Below, one piece after another: positions 34,243 to 46,558 of a stretch of 64,000 nucleotides of DNA (positions are counted from its first letter, which is position 1; each line of letters opens with the position of its first letter). Source of the stretch: Lathyrus oleraceus (lineage: Eukaryota > Streptophyta > Magnoliopsida > Fabales > Fabaceae). The stretch covers positions 437,670,238-437,734,237 of the forward strand of contig NC_066581.1 of NCBI RefSeq assembly GCF_024323335.1. The letters are read 5' to 3'. The notes beneath the pieces were generated by a model that saw only the letters and a list, made by a program, of their open reading frames with translations, was not told the origin of the DNA and searched no databases. The position numbers were made by a program, and so were the translations under genes.

Positions 34243-35019
34243 ATGATGAATCCACCCAACACAGACATTCTCGAGCTGAAAGAGAAGATGGGAGAGCTGA
34301 TCAATATCATGCAAGAGTTCGCCTTGGGGCAGAAAGCCATTGCCGAGAAGGTGGGGAGGATTGAAGACTGGCTGAAGAAGGGGGAGATACAAGGAAACGC
34401 TTCATCGTCTGGATCGAAGAAATCCTTTGGTAATGACCAGCGCAAGAATGAGGGTGAATCGAGTGCTGTGCATGCCCAGAGAGGACATGGTAGGAATCGT
34501 TACTACCAGCACACTGCTGCGGTAACCACCCCTGCTGGTAATCAGTCAGTCCGACAGCAACATCAGCCAACTCAACAGAGAGTACAGAGAGCTGGGAACC
34601 AAGTGAGAGGAAAGGGGGTTGATCGTCAATTTGATAAGCCACCCATGACGTATGCTCTCCTATTGAAGAAGTTGATGGATCTCGGAATGGTACAATTGAG
34701 GACATTAGCTCCATTGAGATCAGATCAGAGGCCACCTAATTATGATGAGAACGCCAAGTGTGAATTCCATTCTGGTGCGTCTGGGCATAACATTGAGGGT
34801 TGTAGAGCCTTTAAGCATGCTGTCCAAGACTTGGTGGATTCCAAGGCCCTCAATTTTACGCTGTCATTGAATGTTAATACCGATCCTGTGCCGGTGCAGG
34901 GTCAGGTGATGGTGGGTGTGATCGCTGAAAATTCAGATCGCGTCTGTGCGGTGGGGGAAGAGACTGACAGTGACTGTGAACTGGAGTCGTGGATAAAAGC
35001 GTGCGTACCAGGGAACTGA
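34243..35019 (+). pseudogene. Ogre gag remnant, core deleted
   Basis: ATG 34243 (MMNPPNTDILELKEK) opens a 258-codon frame. An N-terminal coil (about 5-50) is joined to the C-terminal Ogre gag region, with MTYALLLKKLMDLGMVQL and the Cys/His motif CEFHSGASGHNIEGC followed by FKHAVQDLVDSKAL. The usual central capsid-like domain is missing. The frame is still open, so it might be translated, but it could not form a normal capsid. It ends at a TGA at 35017, and protease is absent. Confidence 0.75.
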
Positions 35020-35344
35020 AAGGCCTAAAAAGATCATCACTGTCACTCTACTGGAAGAGTAATAATTTCTGTTTTTTAGTTTTATTTGCATGAAAGCCAT
35101 ACGTGTTGCCCGACACGTAATGGTTCATTGTAAGGGCCACCTCATGTTTCATTTTGCAACATTTTGCATCATAAATGAATGGATGTTTTTCACATTAAAA
35201 GCGGTGCTCCCTGTTTTTCATTTATTTTTACAGTTTAAAAACAAATAAAAATGGCAGTGTTTGTTTTCATTTTTCCTTGTGTTTTGTCTCGTTCCGACTT
35301 CGAAACAATATTCCTCTGGATCTCGTTGATAACGATTTGGTTAC
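35020..35344 (+). other. Ogre spacer, no gene seen
   Basis: AT-rich noncoding sequence between the gag remnant and the pol start, with no motif recognised. A deletion here probably removed protease. Confidence 0.4.
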
Positions 35345-35566
35345 ACCTCATATGATTTCGACAATCCGATCTACCATGCCGAAGAAGAAGACGAAGAAGA
35401 TTGTGATCTGCTGGAATTAGCCAGGTTGTTGGAATAAGAGGAGGAGGTGATTCGGCTGCACGAGAAGCGATGCGAGATTGTTATTCCAAGTACCGCCGAG
35501 GTCAGAAAGGAAAGGAAAATTGGGGCCGTTTCAGAGGCAAGTCGAAAGCAGAATGGTAGCCCCGTT
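35345..35566 (+). pseudogene. Ogre pol, N-terminal fragment
   Basis: Reads FDNPIYHAEEEDEEDCDLLE and ARLLE, then a TAA near 35431, then EEEVIRLHEKRCEIVIPS. This is the acidic start of Ogre pol upstream of RT. Gypsy C is inserted after CCGTT at 35566, and pol resumes at 43665. Confidence 0.75.
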
Positions 35567-37360
35567 TGTAACACCCCGAATTAAATAAGAGGATTATTTA
35601 ATTAAGTTAATAATATATTTAATAATTTAATTAAATAAATTGAATTATTGAATTATTATTATTATTATTAATATTATTTGGAATAATAATTAGTGGAATA
35701 TATATAAGTTGGAATATGGAAAAAGGGTTTTTTGGTTGGTAAAGAGCTTTCACGTGAAAAGCAGAGAAGCGATCGTGAAAGAGGAAAAGGGCAAAGAGGC
35801 AGAGCTAGAGAGCAAAGGTTGAAGAACGGAAAAGCTTGAAGCTTAGAGATTGCCGGATTATCTCAGGTAAGGGGGGTTTATCGTCGTTTAATGGGTATTA
35901 TAGATTAACATGTCATGGGTAGTGATAAACCGTCTAAGTGACCCTAATTGGGATTGTGAATGCTGAAAATGATGTTGGATAAATTGTGTTAAAAACTGCA
36001 ATTGAATCGATAATGGTGTGTGTCGTAATTTACTGGACGTATAGCTTTTTACGGAAATTGAATCGGAGGTCCGGAAGTCCTCCAACGGTGGAAAATGCGG
36101 AGAACTCTGCATTTTGCCTTGTGTTAGCGCAGGAACTGCTGTTTTGTCTGCGTTAACCGGTTAACCCAGGGCGTTAACCGGTTAACACTGTTATATTTTG
36201 TGAAAATGTGTTGTTTTGCCTGCGTTAACCGGTTAACCCAGGGCGTTAACCGGTTAACACTGTTGCGTTTTGCCAGAAAGTGTGTTTTTTCCTACGTTAA
36301 CCGGTTAACCCAAGGCGTTAACCGGTTAACACTGTTGGAAATTGGAAAAATTGATATTTTAATGTTGTAAACATAATTGGTGTTTGGCCTATTATCGTTG
36401 ATTTCGATGAGTAAAATTGTTGAGTTTATGTTATGAAGTGTTGATACAAATATGTTGATAAGTTGTGGTAAAGTTGTTGAAAATACTAAGTTGCAGGCTT
36501 GATGAGCCAAAGTTGATTATAAGTTGATTGTGTTGAAAACCTTGTTGTGTTGCTGTTATTATCATGTTGTCGAAGTTTTTAAGTCGTGTATGCCCTGTAC
36601 ATTCATATGCATTAAGTCGGAGCTTTGCTCACACCACGTTGGCCTGGATTGGCAAAAATCGGAGCTTTGCTCACACCACGTTGGCCTGGATTGGCAAATT
36701 TTAAGTTGAAAGTTGAAGGCTTATGCCTTGATGCCCACTAAAATGGCAATGATTTTAAGTTGGGAGTTTTACTCCGATTGGTACCACATGCATGACGAGT
36801 CGAGTCTCATTTGAGTTGCATTTTATGTTGTTATTGAGTTGCATTTTATGTCGTTATTGAGTTGCCTTTTACGTTGTTATTGAGTATGATGTTTGAGTTG
36901 ATGTGCCGTTACTGAACGGATGATATGATTAGGGTGATTAACGTGTAAATTTACTTAGCATTACATGATAATTTATAATGTTTGTTATATCGATTGAGGA
37001 ACTCACCCTTACAACTATTTTTCAGGTAACGAGCAGTGATTGAGTAGGAGCTAGTGCCTGGAGTCTAGTGTAGTCTACGTAGTGGGTCGTGCTCTGATAG
37101 ATGTAACATCGGGACGGGATGTTTTAATTGTTTATTGTTGGTTGTTGAACCTTTTTACCTGTAAAACGTTATATGTTTTGAATGGTTGGTTGATTTTATC
37201 CGCTGCGAATTATGCAAAAATGTTGTTTTGATTAAATAAAGAGCATGACAGTTATTATGGTGTGAAATGTTGTGTGACACCCTTGAATGCATATTTACTC
37301 TGATTGATATATATTTGTTATTTTAGTTAAATATTTGGGGTATTTTAGAAGGGTGTTACA
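35567..37360 (+). repeat. Element C 5' LTR
   Basis: The LTR runs TGTAACACCCC to GGGTGTTACA. It has a TATATATAAG box near 35697, a donor CAG/GTAAGG at 35867, palindrome modules at 36152-36330, and a 42-bp direct duplication starting at 36617 and 36659. The acceptor TTTTTCAG ends at 37025, and AATAAA lies near 37225. A leader intron of 1159 nt is possible. Confidence 0.95.
36152..36330 (+). repeat. Six GTTAACCGGTTAAC palindromes (C, 5' LTR)
   Basis: Copies start at 36152, 36173, 36224, 36245, 36296 and 36317. Offsets are 21 bp within pairs and 51 bp between pairs, exactly as in LTR A. All six palindromes are perfect. Confidence 0.95.
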
Positions 37361-37364
37361 TTAG

Positions 37365-37376
37365 TGGTATCAGAGC
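37365..37376 (+). other. Primer-binding site of element C
   Basis: TGGTATCAGAGC lies 4 nt after the LTR; initiator tRNA-Met type. Confidence 0.92.
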
Positions 37377-37475
37377 AGGTCGGTCTGTCCGGCCAGTTGT
37401 CGTGTCGTTACTGTCTAACAATTGTGTAATTGTTACTAGTCTAACTTTTAAGTTGTGTTGTAGTGATAAGTTGAA

Positions 37476-40400
37476 ATGGCTGGAAGGAATGACGCTGCAA
37501 TGGCTGCCGCAATGCAAGCGATGGCACAGGCTGTGCAGAACTTGCCAAATGCTGGTGGTGATGCTGGATCACGTAGCTTGGCGACTTTTCAGAGAGAGAA
37601 TCCGCCGGTGTTTAAGGGGAAGCATGATCCAGATGCAGCCTTGGGATGGTTGAAAGAGATTGAGAGAATCTTCCGTGTTATGGATTGCACTCCAGCTCAG
37701 AAGGTTCGGTATGGTACTCACATGCTAGCAGTCGAAGCTGATGACTGGTGGCTAGAGACTCACGAGAGGTTGACCGTGGCAGGTGAAGTCATTACTTGGG
37801 ATGTATTCCGTAAGGAATTCATGAGAAAGTATTATCCGGAAGATGTCCGTGGTAAGAAGGAAATTGAGTTCCTTGAGCTGAAGCAAGGAAACATGTCTGT
37901 CACTGATTATGCTGCAAAATTTGTGGAGTTGTCCAAATTTTATCCTCATTACACTGGTGCTGGTGCTGAATTTTCAAAGTGCATCAAGTTTGAAAACGGA
38001 CTGCGCTCTGAAATTAAGAAGGCTGTTGGGTATCAGAAGATACGCATTTTTACTGAATTGGTTGATAGCTGCAGGATATTTGAAGAAGACAATAATGCTC
38101 ATTACAAGATTGTCAGTGACCGCAAGGGAAAGCAACATCAAAACCGTGGCAAGCCGTATGATGCTCCGGCTGGAAAAGGGAAGCAAAGAGCTGCTCCGGC
38201 TCAGAGAGCTAGTGGGGGAGGTGCTCCTGCTGGTATAGTTTGCTTCAAATGTGGTCAGGCTGGTCATAAGAGTAATGTATGCACTGCTGAAGTAAAGAGG
38301 TGTTTTCGTTGTGGTAAGACTGGTCATGCAATAGTTGATTGCAAGCACAAGGAAATGATTTGTTTTAATTGTGGCGAAGAAGGGCATATTGGAAGTCAGT
38401 GTCAGAAGCCAAAGAAATCTCAAACTGGGAAGGTGTTCGCATTGACCGGAACTCAAACCTCCAGTGAGGACAGACTTATCCGAGGTACGTGTTATATTAA
38501 TGGCTTTCCTCTTGTAGCTATTATTGACACAGGTGCGACTCATTCCTTTATATCTTTGGATTGTGCTGTGAAACTTAAGTTAGAGATATCTGAGATGTTT
38601 GGTAGTATGGTAATTGATACTCCTGCGAAGGGTTCAGTGACTACTACTTCGGTTTGTTTAAATTGTCCTTTGAGTATTTTTGGTAGAGACTTTGGGATGG
38701 ACCTTGTGTGTCTTCCACTAGTGCAGATTGATGTTATTCTGGGTATGAACTGGTTGGTGTTTAACCGAGTTTCTATCAATTGTTTTGATAAGACGGTGGT
38801 CTTTCCTGAGATTGAGGAGGGAAAGAGTTTGTTTCTATCAGCAAGGCAAGTGAATGAAGAAGTAGCTGATGGGGCAGAGTTGTTTATGCTGTTAGCGACT
38901 TTGGAGGCTAAAGATAAACTGGTGATTGGCGATCTAGCCGTGGTGTGTGATTTTCCTGATGTGTTTCCGGAAGAGGTGAATGAATTACCGCCAGAGCGTG
39001 AAGTGGAGTTCTCAATTGATTTGGTACCTGGTACTAGGCCGATATCGATGGCTCCGTACCGTATGTCTGCTGTTGAGTTAACTGAATTGAAGAGTCAGTT
39101 GGAAGATCTGTTGGATACGAAATTTATTCGTCCGAGTGTGTCACCGTGGGGTGCACCAGTGCTATTGGTTAAGAAGAAGGAAGGTACGATGAGGTTGTGT
39201 GTGGACTACAGGCAACTGAATAAAGTGACGATCAAGAATCGGTATCCTTTGCCGAGGATTGATGATTTGATGGATCAGTTGGTTGGTGCAAGTGTGTTCA
39301 GCAAAATAGATTTGAGATCTGGGTATCATCAGATCCGTGTGAAAACGGAGGATATTCAGAAGACTGCTTTCAGAACAAGGTATGGACATTATGAGTATTC
39401 TGTAATGCCTTTTGGTGTGACTAATGCGCCTGGAGTATTTATGGAGTACATGAATAGGATTTTCCATCCGTACCTAGACAAGTTTGTTGTGGTGTTTATT
39501 GATGATATTTTGGTGTATTCGAAATCTGAAGAAGAGCATGCTGAGCATTTGAGAGTGGTTTTGGGAGTTCTACGAGAAAAGAAGTTATTTGCTAAATTGT
39601 CCAAGTGTGAATTTTGGTTAGGAGAAGTGAGTTTTCTTGGTCATGTGATTTCAAGAGGTGGCGTTGCTGTTGATCCTTCTAAGATAGAAGCGGTATCTAA
39701 GCGGGAAGCTCTGAAGTCTGTTGCTGAGATTCGAAGTTTCCTTGGTTTGGCTGGTTATTATAGGAAGTTCATTGAGGGATTTTCTAAGTTGGCGTTACCA
39801 TTGACGATGTTGACTAGGAAGGGGCAAGCGTTTGTTTGGGACTCAAAATGTGAAGAAGGTTTCCAAGAGTTAAAGAGATGGTTAACTACTGCTCCTATTC
39901 TGATATTACCGAGTTCGTCGGAATCATTTGAAGTTTACTGTGATGCTTCATTGTTGGGTTTGGGTGGCGTGTTGATGCAGAATAAGCAGGTTATAGCTTA
40001 TGCTTCCAGACAGCTGAGGGTTCATGAGAGGAACTACCCGACGCACGATTTAGAGTTGGCGGCTGTGGTGTTTGTTCTGAAGTTATGGAGGCATTACTTG
40101 TACGGGTCAAGATTTGAAGTTTTCAGTGACCATAAAAGTTTAAAGTATTTGTTTGATCAGAAAGAGCTGAATATGAGACAGAGAAGATGGTTAGAGTTTC
40201 TGAAGGATTATGACTTTGGTTTGAATTACCATCCGGGTAAAGCAAACGTAGTGGCTGATGCATTGAGTCAGAAATCATTACATATGTCTATGTTAATGGT
40301 TAGGGAATTGGATTTAATTGAGCAGTTTAGAGACTTGAGTTTGGTGTGTGAGAGTACTCACAATAGTGTTAAATTGGGAATGTTGAAGTTAACAAGTGGT

Positions 40401-41828
40401 ATTCTGGATGAGATCAGAGAGGGTCAGAAATCCGATGTGCTTTTGGTTGATAAGTTGACTCTAGTGAATCAAGGTCAAGGTGGTGAATTCAGAGTTGATG
40501 AGAATGGTGTTTTGAAATTTGGTAATCGGGTGTGTATTCCGGATGTTACCGAACTTAAGAAGAGTATTCTTGAAGAAGGACATCGTAGCGGCCTGAGTAT
40601 TCATCCTGGAGCTACGAAGATGTATCATGATTTGAAAAAGTTATTTTGGTGGCCGGGAATGAAAAGAGAAATTGCGAGTTTTGTTTATTCCTGTTTGACT
40701 TGTCAGAAGTCGAAGATTGAGCATCAGAAGCCGTCTGGGCTAATGCAACCGTTGGCTATTCCAGAGTGGAAGTGGGATAGTATCAGTATGGATTTTGTTT
40801 CTGGTTTACCGAGGACAAATAAGAATTTTGAAGCTATTTGGGTGATTGTTGACAGGTTGACAAAATCGGCTCATTTCATTTCGATCAGAATGGATTATCC
40901 GTTAGAGAGATTAGCCGAGTTGTATATTGAGAAGGTTGTAAGTTTGCATGGTATTCCGTCGAGTATTGTTTCGGACAGAGATCCTAGATTTACATCGAAG
41001 TTCTGGGAAGGTTTGCAGAGGGCTTTGGGAACTAAGCTGAGATTGAGTTCTGCATATCATCCGCAGACTGATGGTCAGACTGAGAGGACGATTCAGTCAT
41101 TAGAGGATCTTTTGAGAGCTTGTGTTTTGGAAAAGGGAGGTGCTTGGGATTGTTATTTACCTTTGATTGAGTTTACCTACAACAATAGTTTTCATTCGAG
41201 CATTGGTATGGCGCCGTTTGAAGCTTTGTATGGTAGGAGATGTCGGACACCGTTATGTTGGTATGAGTCCGGTGAGAGTGCTGTAGTTGGACCGGATATT
41301 GTTCAACAGACTACAGAAAAGATTAAGATGATTCAGGAGAAGATGAGAATTGCTCAGAGTCGTCAGAAGAGTTATCATGATAAGAGGAGGAAGTCACTTG
41401 AGTTCCGAGAGGGAGATCACGTGTTTCTTCGTGTTATTCCGATAACTGGGGTTGGTCGAGCTTTGAAGTCAAAGAAGTTGACACCTCGATTTATTGGTCC
41501 TTATCAGATTTTGGAGAGGATAGGAGAGGTAGCCTATCGTATCGCTTTACCGCCGTCACTTGCGAATTTGCATGAGGTTTTTCATGTGTCTCAGTTGAGG
41601 AGGTACATTCATGATCCGTCACATGTGATCCAAGTAGATGATGTACAGGTGAGAGATAACCTGACTGTTGAAATATCGCCTATGAGGATTGAGGATCGAG
41701 AGTTGAAGCAGTTGCGGGGTAAAGAGATTGCCTTAGTGAAAGTAGCTTGGGGAGGACCAGCAGGTGGCAATGTGACTTGGGAACTGGAGAGTCAGATGAA
41801 GGAGTCTTATCCAGAGTTATTTGCTTGA
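37476..41828 (+). CDS. Gag-pol polyprotein of chromovirus C, 1450 aa
   Basis: A single ORF from ATG 37476 to TGA 41826. The gag domain is about residues 40-200. Three CCHC knuckles start at 256, 276 and 296. Protease has D351 in [10 protein letters not shown] spans about 530-720, with the catalytic FIDDIL Asp pair at 676-677. RNase H has D823 in YCDASLLG. Integrase has its zinc finger from H1036 and catalytic D1106, D1167 and E1203 (35 residues between the last two). The chromodomain-like tail is about 1395-1450 (VKVAWGG to NVTWELE). All catalytic residues are present. The length and lack of stops fit an autonomous element of the Tekay/Del chromoviruses. The protein would make the virus-like particle, copy the RNA and insert it, probably in heterochromatin. 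Confidence 0.96.
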   Translation: MAGRNDAAMAAAMQAMAQAVQNLPNAGGDAGSRSLATFQRENPPVFKGKHDPDAALGWLKEIERIFRVMDCTPAQKVRYGTHMLAVEADDWWLETHERLTVAGEVITWDVFRKEFMRKYYPEDVRGKKEIEFLELKQGNMSVTDYAAKFVELSKFYPHYTGAGAEFSKCIKFENGLRSEIKKAVGYQKIRIFTELVDSCRIFEEDNNAHYKIVSDRKGKQHQNRGKPYDAPAGKGKQRAAPAQRASGGGAPAGIVCFKCGQAGHKSNVCTAEVKRCFRCGKTGHAIVDCKHKEMICFNCGEEGHIGSQCQKPKKSQTGKVFALTGTQTSSEDRLIRGTCYINGFPLVAIIDTGATHSFISLDCAVKLKLEISEMFGSMVIDTPAKGSVTTTSVCLNCPLSIFGRDFGMDLVCLPLVQIDVILGMNWLVFNRVSINCFDKTVVFPEIEEGKSLFLSARQVNEEVADGAELFMLLATLEAKDKLVIGDLAVVCDFPDVFPEEVNELPPEREVEFSIDLVPGTRPISMAPYRMSAVELTELKSQLEDLLDTKFIRPSVSPWGAPVLLVKKKEGTMRLCVDYRQLNKVTIKNRYPLPRIDDLMDQLVGASVFSKIDLRSGYHQIRVKTEDIQKTAFRTRYGHYEYSVMPFGVTNAPGVFMEYMNRIFHPYLDKFVVVFIDDILVYSKSEEEHAEHLRVVLGVLREKKLFAKLSKCEFWLGEVSFLGHVISRGGVAVDPSKIEAVSKREALKSVAEIRSFLGLAGYYRKFIEGFSKLALPLTMLTRKGQAFVWDSKCEEGFQELKRWLTTAPILILPSSSESFEVYCDASLLGLGGVLMQNKQVIAYASRQLRVHERNYPTHDLELAAVVFVLKLWRHYLYGSRFEVFSDHKSLKYLFDQKELNMRQRRWLEFLKDYDFGLNYHPGKANVVADALSQKSLHMSMLMVRELDLIEQFRDLSLVCESTHNSVKLGMLKLTSGILDEIREGQKSDVLLVDKLTLVNQGQGGEFRVDENGVLKFGNRVCIPDVTELKKSILEEGHRSGLSIHPGATKMYHDLKKLFWWPGMKREIASFVYSCLTCQKSKIEHQKPSGLMQPLAIPEWKWDSISMDFVSGLPRTNKNFEAIWVIVDRLTKSAHFISIRMDYPLERLAELYIEKVVSLHGIPSSIVSDRDPRFTSKFWEGLQRALGTKLRLSSAYHPQTDGQTERTIQSLEDLLRACVLEKGGAWDCYLPLIEFTYNNSFHSSIGMAPFEALYGRRCRTPLCWYESGESAVVGPDIVQQTTEKIKMIQEKMRIAQSRQKSYHDKRRKSLEFREGDHVFLRVIPITGVGRALKSKKLTPRFIGPYQILERIGEVAYRIALPPSLANLHEVFHVSQLRRYIHDPSHVIQVDDVQVRDNLTVEISPMRIEDRELKQLRGKEIALVKVAWGGPAGGNVTWELESQMKESYPELFA

Positions 41829-41857
41829 GGTATGTTTTCGAGGACGAAAACTCTTTT

Positions 41858-41870
41858 AGTAGGGGAGAGT
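41858..41870 (+). other. Polypurine tract of element C
   Basis: AGTAGGGGAGAGT directly precedes the 3' LTR. Confidence 0.88.
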
Positions 41871-43664
41871 TGTAACACCCCGAATTAAATAAGAGGATTA
41901 TTTAATTAAGTTAATAATATATTTAATAATTTAATTAAATAAATTGAATTATTGAATTATTATTATTATTATTAATATTATTTGGAATAATAATTAGTGG
42001 AATATATATAAGTTGGAATATGGAAAAAGGGTTTTTTGGTTGGTAAAGAGTTTTCACGTGAAAAGCAGAGAAGCGATCGTGAAAGAGGAAAAGGGCAAAG
42101 AGGCAGAGCTAGAGAGCAAAGGTTGAAGAACGGAAAAGCTTGAAGCTTAGAGATTGCCGGATTATCTCAGGTAAGGGGGGTTTATCGTCGTTTAATGGGT
42201 ATTATAGATTAACATGTCATGGGTAGTGATAAACCGTCTAAGTGACCCTAATTGGGATTGTGAATGCTGAAAATGATGTTGGATAAATTGTGTTAAAAAC
42301 TGCAATTGAATCGATAATGGTGTGTGTCGTAATTTACTGGACGTATAGCTTTTTACGGAAATTGAATCGGAGGTCCGGAAGTCCTCCAACGGCGGAAAAT
42401 GCGGAGAACTCTGCATTCTGCCTTGTGTTAGCGCAGGAACTGCTGTTTTGTCTGCGTTAACCGGTTAACCCAGGGCGTTAACCGGTTAACACTGTTATAT
42501 TTTGTGAAAATGTGTTGTTTTGCCTGCGTTAACCGGTTAACCCAGGGCGTTAACCGGTTAACACTGTTGCGTTTTGCCAGAAAGTGTGTTTTTTCCTGCG
42601 TTAACCGGTTAACCCAAGGCGTTAACCGGTTAACACTGTTGGAAATTGGAAAAATTGATATTTTAATGTTGTAAACATAATTGGTGTTTGGCCTATTATC
42701 GTTGATTTCGATGAGTAAAATTGTTGAGTTTATGTTATGAAGTGTTGATACAAATATGTTGATAAGTTGTGGTAAAGTTGTTGAAAATACTAAGTTGCAG
42801 GCTTGATGAGCCAAAGTTGATTATAAGTTGATTGTGTTGAAAACCTTGTTGTGTTGCTGTTATTATCATGTTGTCGAAGTTTTTAAGTCGTGTATGCCCT
42901 GTACATTCATATGCATTAAGTCGGAGCTTTGCTCACACCACGTTGGCCTGGATTGGCAAAAATCGGAGCTTTGCTCACACCACGTTGGCCTGGATTGGCA
43001 AATTTTAAGTTGAAAGTTGAAGGCTTATGCCTTGATGCCCACTAAAATGGCAATGATTTTAAGTTGGGAGTTTTACTCCGATTGGTACCACATGCATGAC
43101 GAGTCGAGTCTCATTTGAGTTGCATTTTATGTTGTTATTGAGTTGCATTTTATGTCGTTATTGAGTTGCCTTTTACGTTGTTATTGAGTATGATGTTTGA
43201 GTTGATGTGCCGTTACTGAACGCATGATATGATTAGGGTGATTAACGTGTAAATTTACTTAGCATTACATGATAATTTATAATGTTTGTTATATCGATTG
43301 AGGAACTCACCCTTACAACTATTTTTCAGGTAACGAGCAGTGATTGAGTAGGAGCTAGTGCCTGGAGTCTAGTGTAGTCTACGTAGTGGGTCGTGCTCTG
43401 ATAGATGTAACATCGGGACGAGATGTTTTAATTGTTTATTGTTGGTTGTTGAACCTTTTTACCTGTAAAACGTTATATGTTTTGAATGGTTGGTTGATTT
43501 TATCCGCTGCGAATTATGCAAAAATGTTGTTTTGATTAAATAAAGAGCATGACAGTTATTATGGTGTGAAATGTTGTGTGACACCCTTGATTGCATATTT
43601 ACTCTGATTGATATATATTTGTTATTTTAATTAAATATTTGGGGTATTTTAGAAGGGTGTTACA
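41871..43664 (+). repeat. Element C 3' LTR
   Basis: 1794 bp, with about eight differences from the 5' LTR by eye. The leader-intron-like signals are kept (donor at 42171, acceptor ending 43329). Confidence 0.95.
42456..42634 (+). repeat. Six GTTAACCGGTTAAC palindromes (C, 3' LTR)
   Basis: Copies start at 42456, 42477, 42528, 42549, 42600 and 42621, with the same 21/51 offsets. One of the few LTR-LTR differences lies just outside a palindrome (A/G at the equivalent of 36294). Confidence 0.95.
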
Positions 43665-44945
43665 CCGTTGAAAGAGCATGTGGATACCTTCACCTGGTCA
43701 TGTCAGGATATGCCAGGGTCGGATACCGATGTCGTTGTGCACAAGCTACCATGGAGAGAAGACTGTCCTCTAGAGAAGCAGAATGCCGGTGCTACTTATC
43801 AGAGGGCCCTATTGACTTTGTTTCATGATATGATTCATCATGAAATTGAATGCTATGTTGATGACATGATAGCAAAGTCCCAAAACAGAAGAGGGGCATC
43901 TGGTGGATCTAGCCGAGTTGGTCGACCGGTTGTGATAATTCAAACTGAGGTTGAATTCAATTCAGATAAGTGCACTATCAGAGTGCGGGCCGGTAAGATG
44001 TTGGGGTTCATTGTAAAAAAGGGGAATCGAGGTTGATCCTGCTTAAAAAAAAATAAAAAATAAAAAATAAAAGTAATGCAAAAAAAGAAATGCCTGAACC
44101 GAGAATAAAAACGAGGTTCGTGGTCTATTAGGTAGATTGAACTACATGTCATGGTTCACATCTCACCTAACAGCCACGTGGGAACCCATTCAAGAAAAAA
44201 AGATCAAACGGTCAGGTGGAATAATGATTGCCAAGGGGCATTGAAAAAATAAAAGAATAAGTTGCAGGAGCCTCCGATTCTGTTGCCTCCCTATGGAGAG
44301 AGACTGTTAATCTGGTACTTGACAGCCCTCGAGGGGTCTATGGGGTGTGTACTGGGGCAGCATGACGAGTCTGGTCGAAAAGAGCATGCAATTTACTTTA
44401 GCAAAAAGTTTACCGACTGTGAAACAATACATTCACTGTTCGAGAAAACTTGATGTACTTTGGCATAGGCTGCTCGCCGACCGAGACAGTATATGCTGGT
44501 TCATACCACTTTGTGGATTTCGAGATGGATCTGATCAGGTAGATTTTTGAAGAAGCCAGCATTGGCCGGACGGGTTGCAAGAGGGCAAATGATTTTGATT
44601 GAATGCGATATTCAGTACACCACTCAGAAAGCAATCAAGGGGAGTGTATTGTCTGATTACCTCGCCCAACAACCCGTGGAGAATTATCAACCGATGAGGT
44701 TTGAGTTCCCTAATGAGGACATCTCGAGGTGCTCAAATCGAAAGATTGAGAGTAACCGATCCCGGAGGAGGGGCCTGACCCCGAATCCGAACGGATTCTG
44801 ATGTCTGATGGGGATGTCAACGCGAATGGTGGGAGTTGGTGTTGTTTTGGTTACGCCGAAGGGATCCCACATTCCTTTTGTTGCCCGGATAAAATTTGAA
44901 TGCACCAGCAAGTGTGGCTGAGTACGACGCTTGTATACTGGGTAT
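43665..44945 (+). pseudogene. Ogre RT and RNase H remnants
   Basis: Fragments in Ogre order but in several frames. First is the RT start (LKEHVDTFTWSCQDMPG, DCPLEKQ). A deletion of the RT fingers and palm follows. Then come NAGATYQRALLTLFHDM with the catalytic ECYVDDMIAKS (YVDD at about 43854-43865) and the thumb/connection region. RNase H pieces include SMGCVLGQHDESGRKEHAI (about 44335) and the stretch ending SVLSDYLAQQPVENYQPM (about 44690). A second RNase H start lies near 44809-44945. RT cannot function. Confidence 0.82.
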
Positions 44946-44954
44946 TGATCTTCG

Positions 44955-45401
44955 GTGCGTACATTTACTGGGGCAACACCTTTCTCACTGATATATGGAA
45001 TGGAAGCTGTGCTACCGGTTGAGGTTCAAATTCCCTCTTTGAGAGTCCTGATGGACGTGCAGTTGCAAGAGGCGGAATGGGTAAGGACCCGGTATGAAGA
45101 GTTGAGCCTGATTGAGGAAAAGAGGCTAGCAGCCATCTGTTATGGGCAGTTGTATCAGCAACGAATGAAACGTGCTTTTGACCGAAAGGTACGACCTCGT
45201 TTGTATCACGTGGGTGATATGGTGCTGAAAAGGATCCTTCCTCCTCAAAACGATCGAAGGGGCAAATGGACTCCCAATTATGAAGGTCCATTCGTGGTCA
45301 AGAAGGTTTTCTCTGGAGGAGCCTTGTTGTTAACGACCATGGATGGCGAGGATTTTCCATCCCCTGTGAATGCAGACGCAGTTAAAAAATACTTCGTATA
45401 A
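44955..45401 (+). pseudogene. Ogre integrase C-terminal fragment
   Basis: An open frame of 148 codons has TGATPFSLIYGMEAVLPVE, the post-catalytic helix and YHVGDMVLKRILPP, and ends NADAVKKYFV. This matches the C-terminal part of Ogre/Tat integrase. The zinc finger and DDE core are deleted. The TAA at 45399 is the normal end of pol. Confidence 0.85.
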
Positions 45402-46558
45402 AGAGACCCGCTGGACGAAAAGAATAAAATAGTCCAGGCAAAAATGGGCATCCCGCCGAACCAAAAAACAGAAAGAAAGGTTCGGGCAAAAATTAGGGAT
45501 AAAAATGAAAAAACTGTACACCCGGCAAGTCGAAAACCTGAAAAGGCGACTTGGGCAAAAAAGGGTATCCCGGTGGACTGAAAACCCGAAAGGGCGGTCC
45601 AGGCAAAAGAGGGATTGAAACGAACAACTGCGTCTGGCATGATCGTTTGCGCTTTGGTTAAGGCACATGGATAATACCCGGTAGGGATCAATCAGAAACG
45701 TCTTGTTCAGAAGGCAGAAAGCACGGAGAGTCTGAGGACATATGGGGTGTAACCGAGTTGGAACTCGATGAGATCACGGTTTCACATTGCCATTAGGATA
45801 GATTTTTCCTTTTATGTGCAATTACCTCTTTTCAGGAATTGCTTCCTTTGTATTGCTCAATTTGAGCCACACATTTTTCAATCAATAAAATGCACATTCA
45901 GTCAAATAATTTTGTTTTTGTTTTCATTACCGCTCTGATTACAAAAACATCCAATTGTTTGTGATAAAGAATCTTTGCATTTTAAGACATACGGGTTCCT
46001 TCCAATGCATGCTTATAAGATTGAACTTGAAATCTTATTCGGAAGGTTGAGCGACCCAAGTGTTGAAATCTTGACACGCCTGGGGCCCGGTTTTATCTAA
46101 CGATTTCTTTTGCAGGTGCTGTTAGATATTTTTCACTCACTTGCAGGTTGTGATGTGGAAGCTTTTGACAAATCCCCATGGAATCCGATCAGGGACGAGC
46201 GAATGAATAACAACATGGTGAAGAAGGCGACGAAAGGACGTACGACGATCCTTGAGAATTAATCAAGAAGACTCTTCAAAGTCTGAAAATTGAAAAGTCT
46301 GTATAATCCCAGGAGGTCGTTCTCCGTAGAGCGCGAAGCAGTTGGGAGTACAAGATGATGGAGCAGAAAAGTCCAGACGAGTCTGGGAGTTCTCAAAATT
46401 GGAAAGCTGACATGAGAGTTGGATATGAATGCCGCGGTTCGACGAGTCGACGGGTGTTCAGTATCGGACTATCCTCCTCCCCAAGCAGAGTCGGAATGAC
46501 TAATTCCCCAGCAGATTCAAGGTCTGTGTCTTTCCAAGCAGAGTCGTGAGGACTAATT
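45402..46558 (+). other. Ogre 3' region, first part
   Basis: Noncoding. 45410-45620 holds imperfect repeats of an A-rich word ('cgaaaacc...ggcaaaa'), as is usual after Ogre pol. AATAAAATGCAC lies near 45886. From about 46480 the 'ccccagcaga' words begin, and they continue after Sirevirus F at 56941. The TAATT target copy is 46554-46558. Confidence 0.65.

Larger units (their letters stand above)
35567..43664 (+). mobile_element. Element C: complete Tekay/Del-like chromovirus, apparently intact
   Basis: Two 1794-bp LTRs (35567-37360, 41871-43664) differ at about eight positions by eye. A PBS, one uninterrupted 1450-codon gag-pol ORF and a PPT lie between them. The target duplication is CCGTT (35562-35566 and 43665-43669). 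Total length is 8098 bp. No lesion was found in coding or priming sites, so it could be autonomous. It is inserted in the pol remnant of Ogre L. Confidence 0.97.

Noticed and set aside
42428..42814. Minus-strand 128-codon ORF with a repeated peptide
   Set aside because: It is the antisense reading of the palindrome modules in the LTR.
44262..44453. Separate small gene
   Set aside because: The translation is an RNase H piece of Ogre pol, included in the pol remnant.
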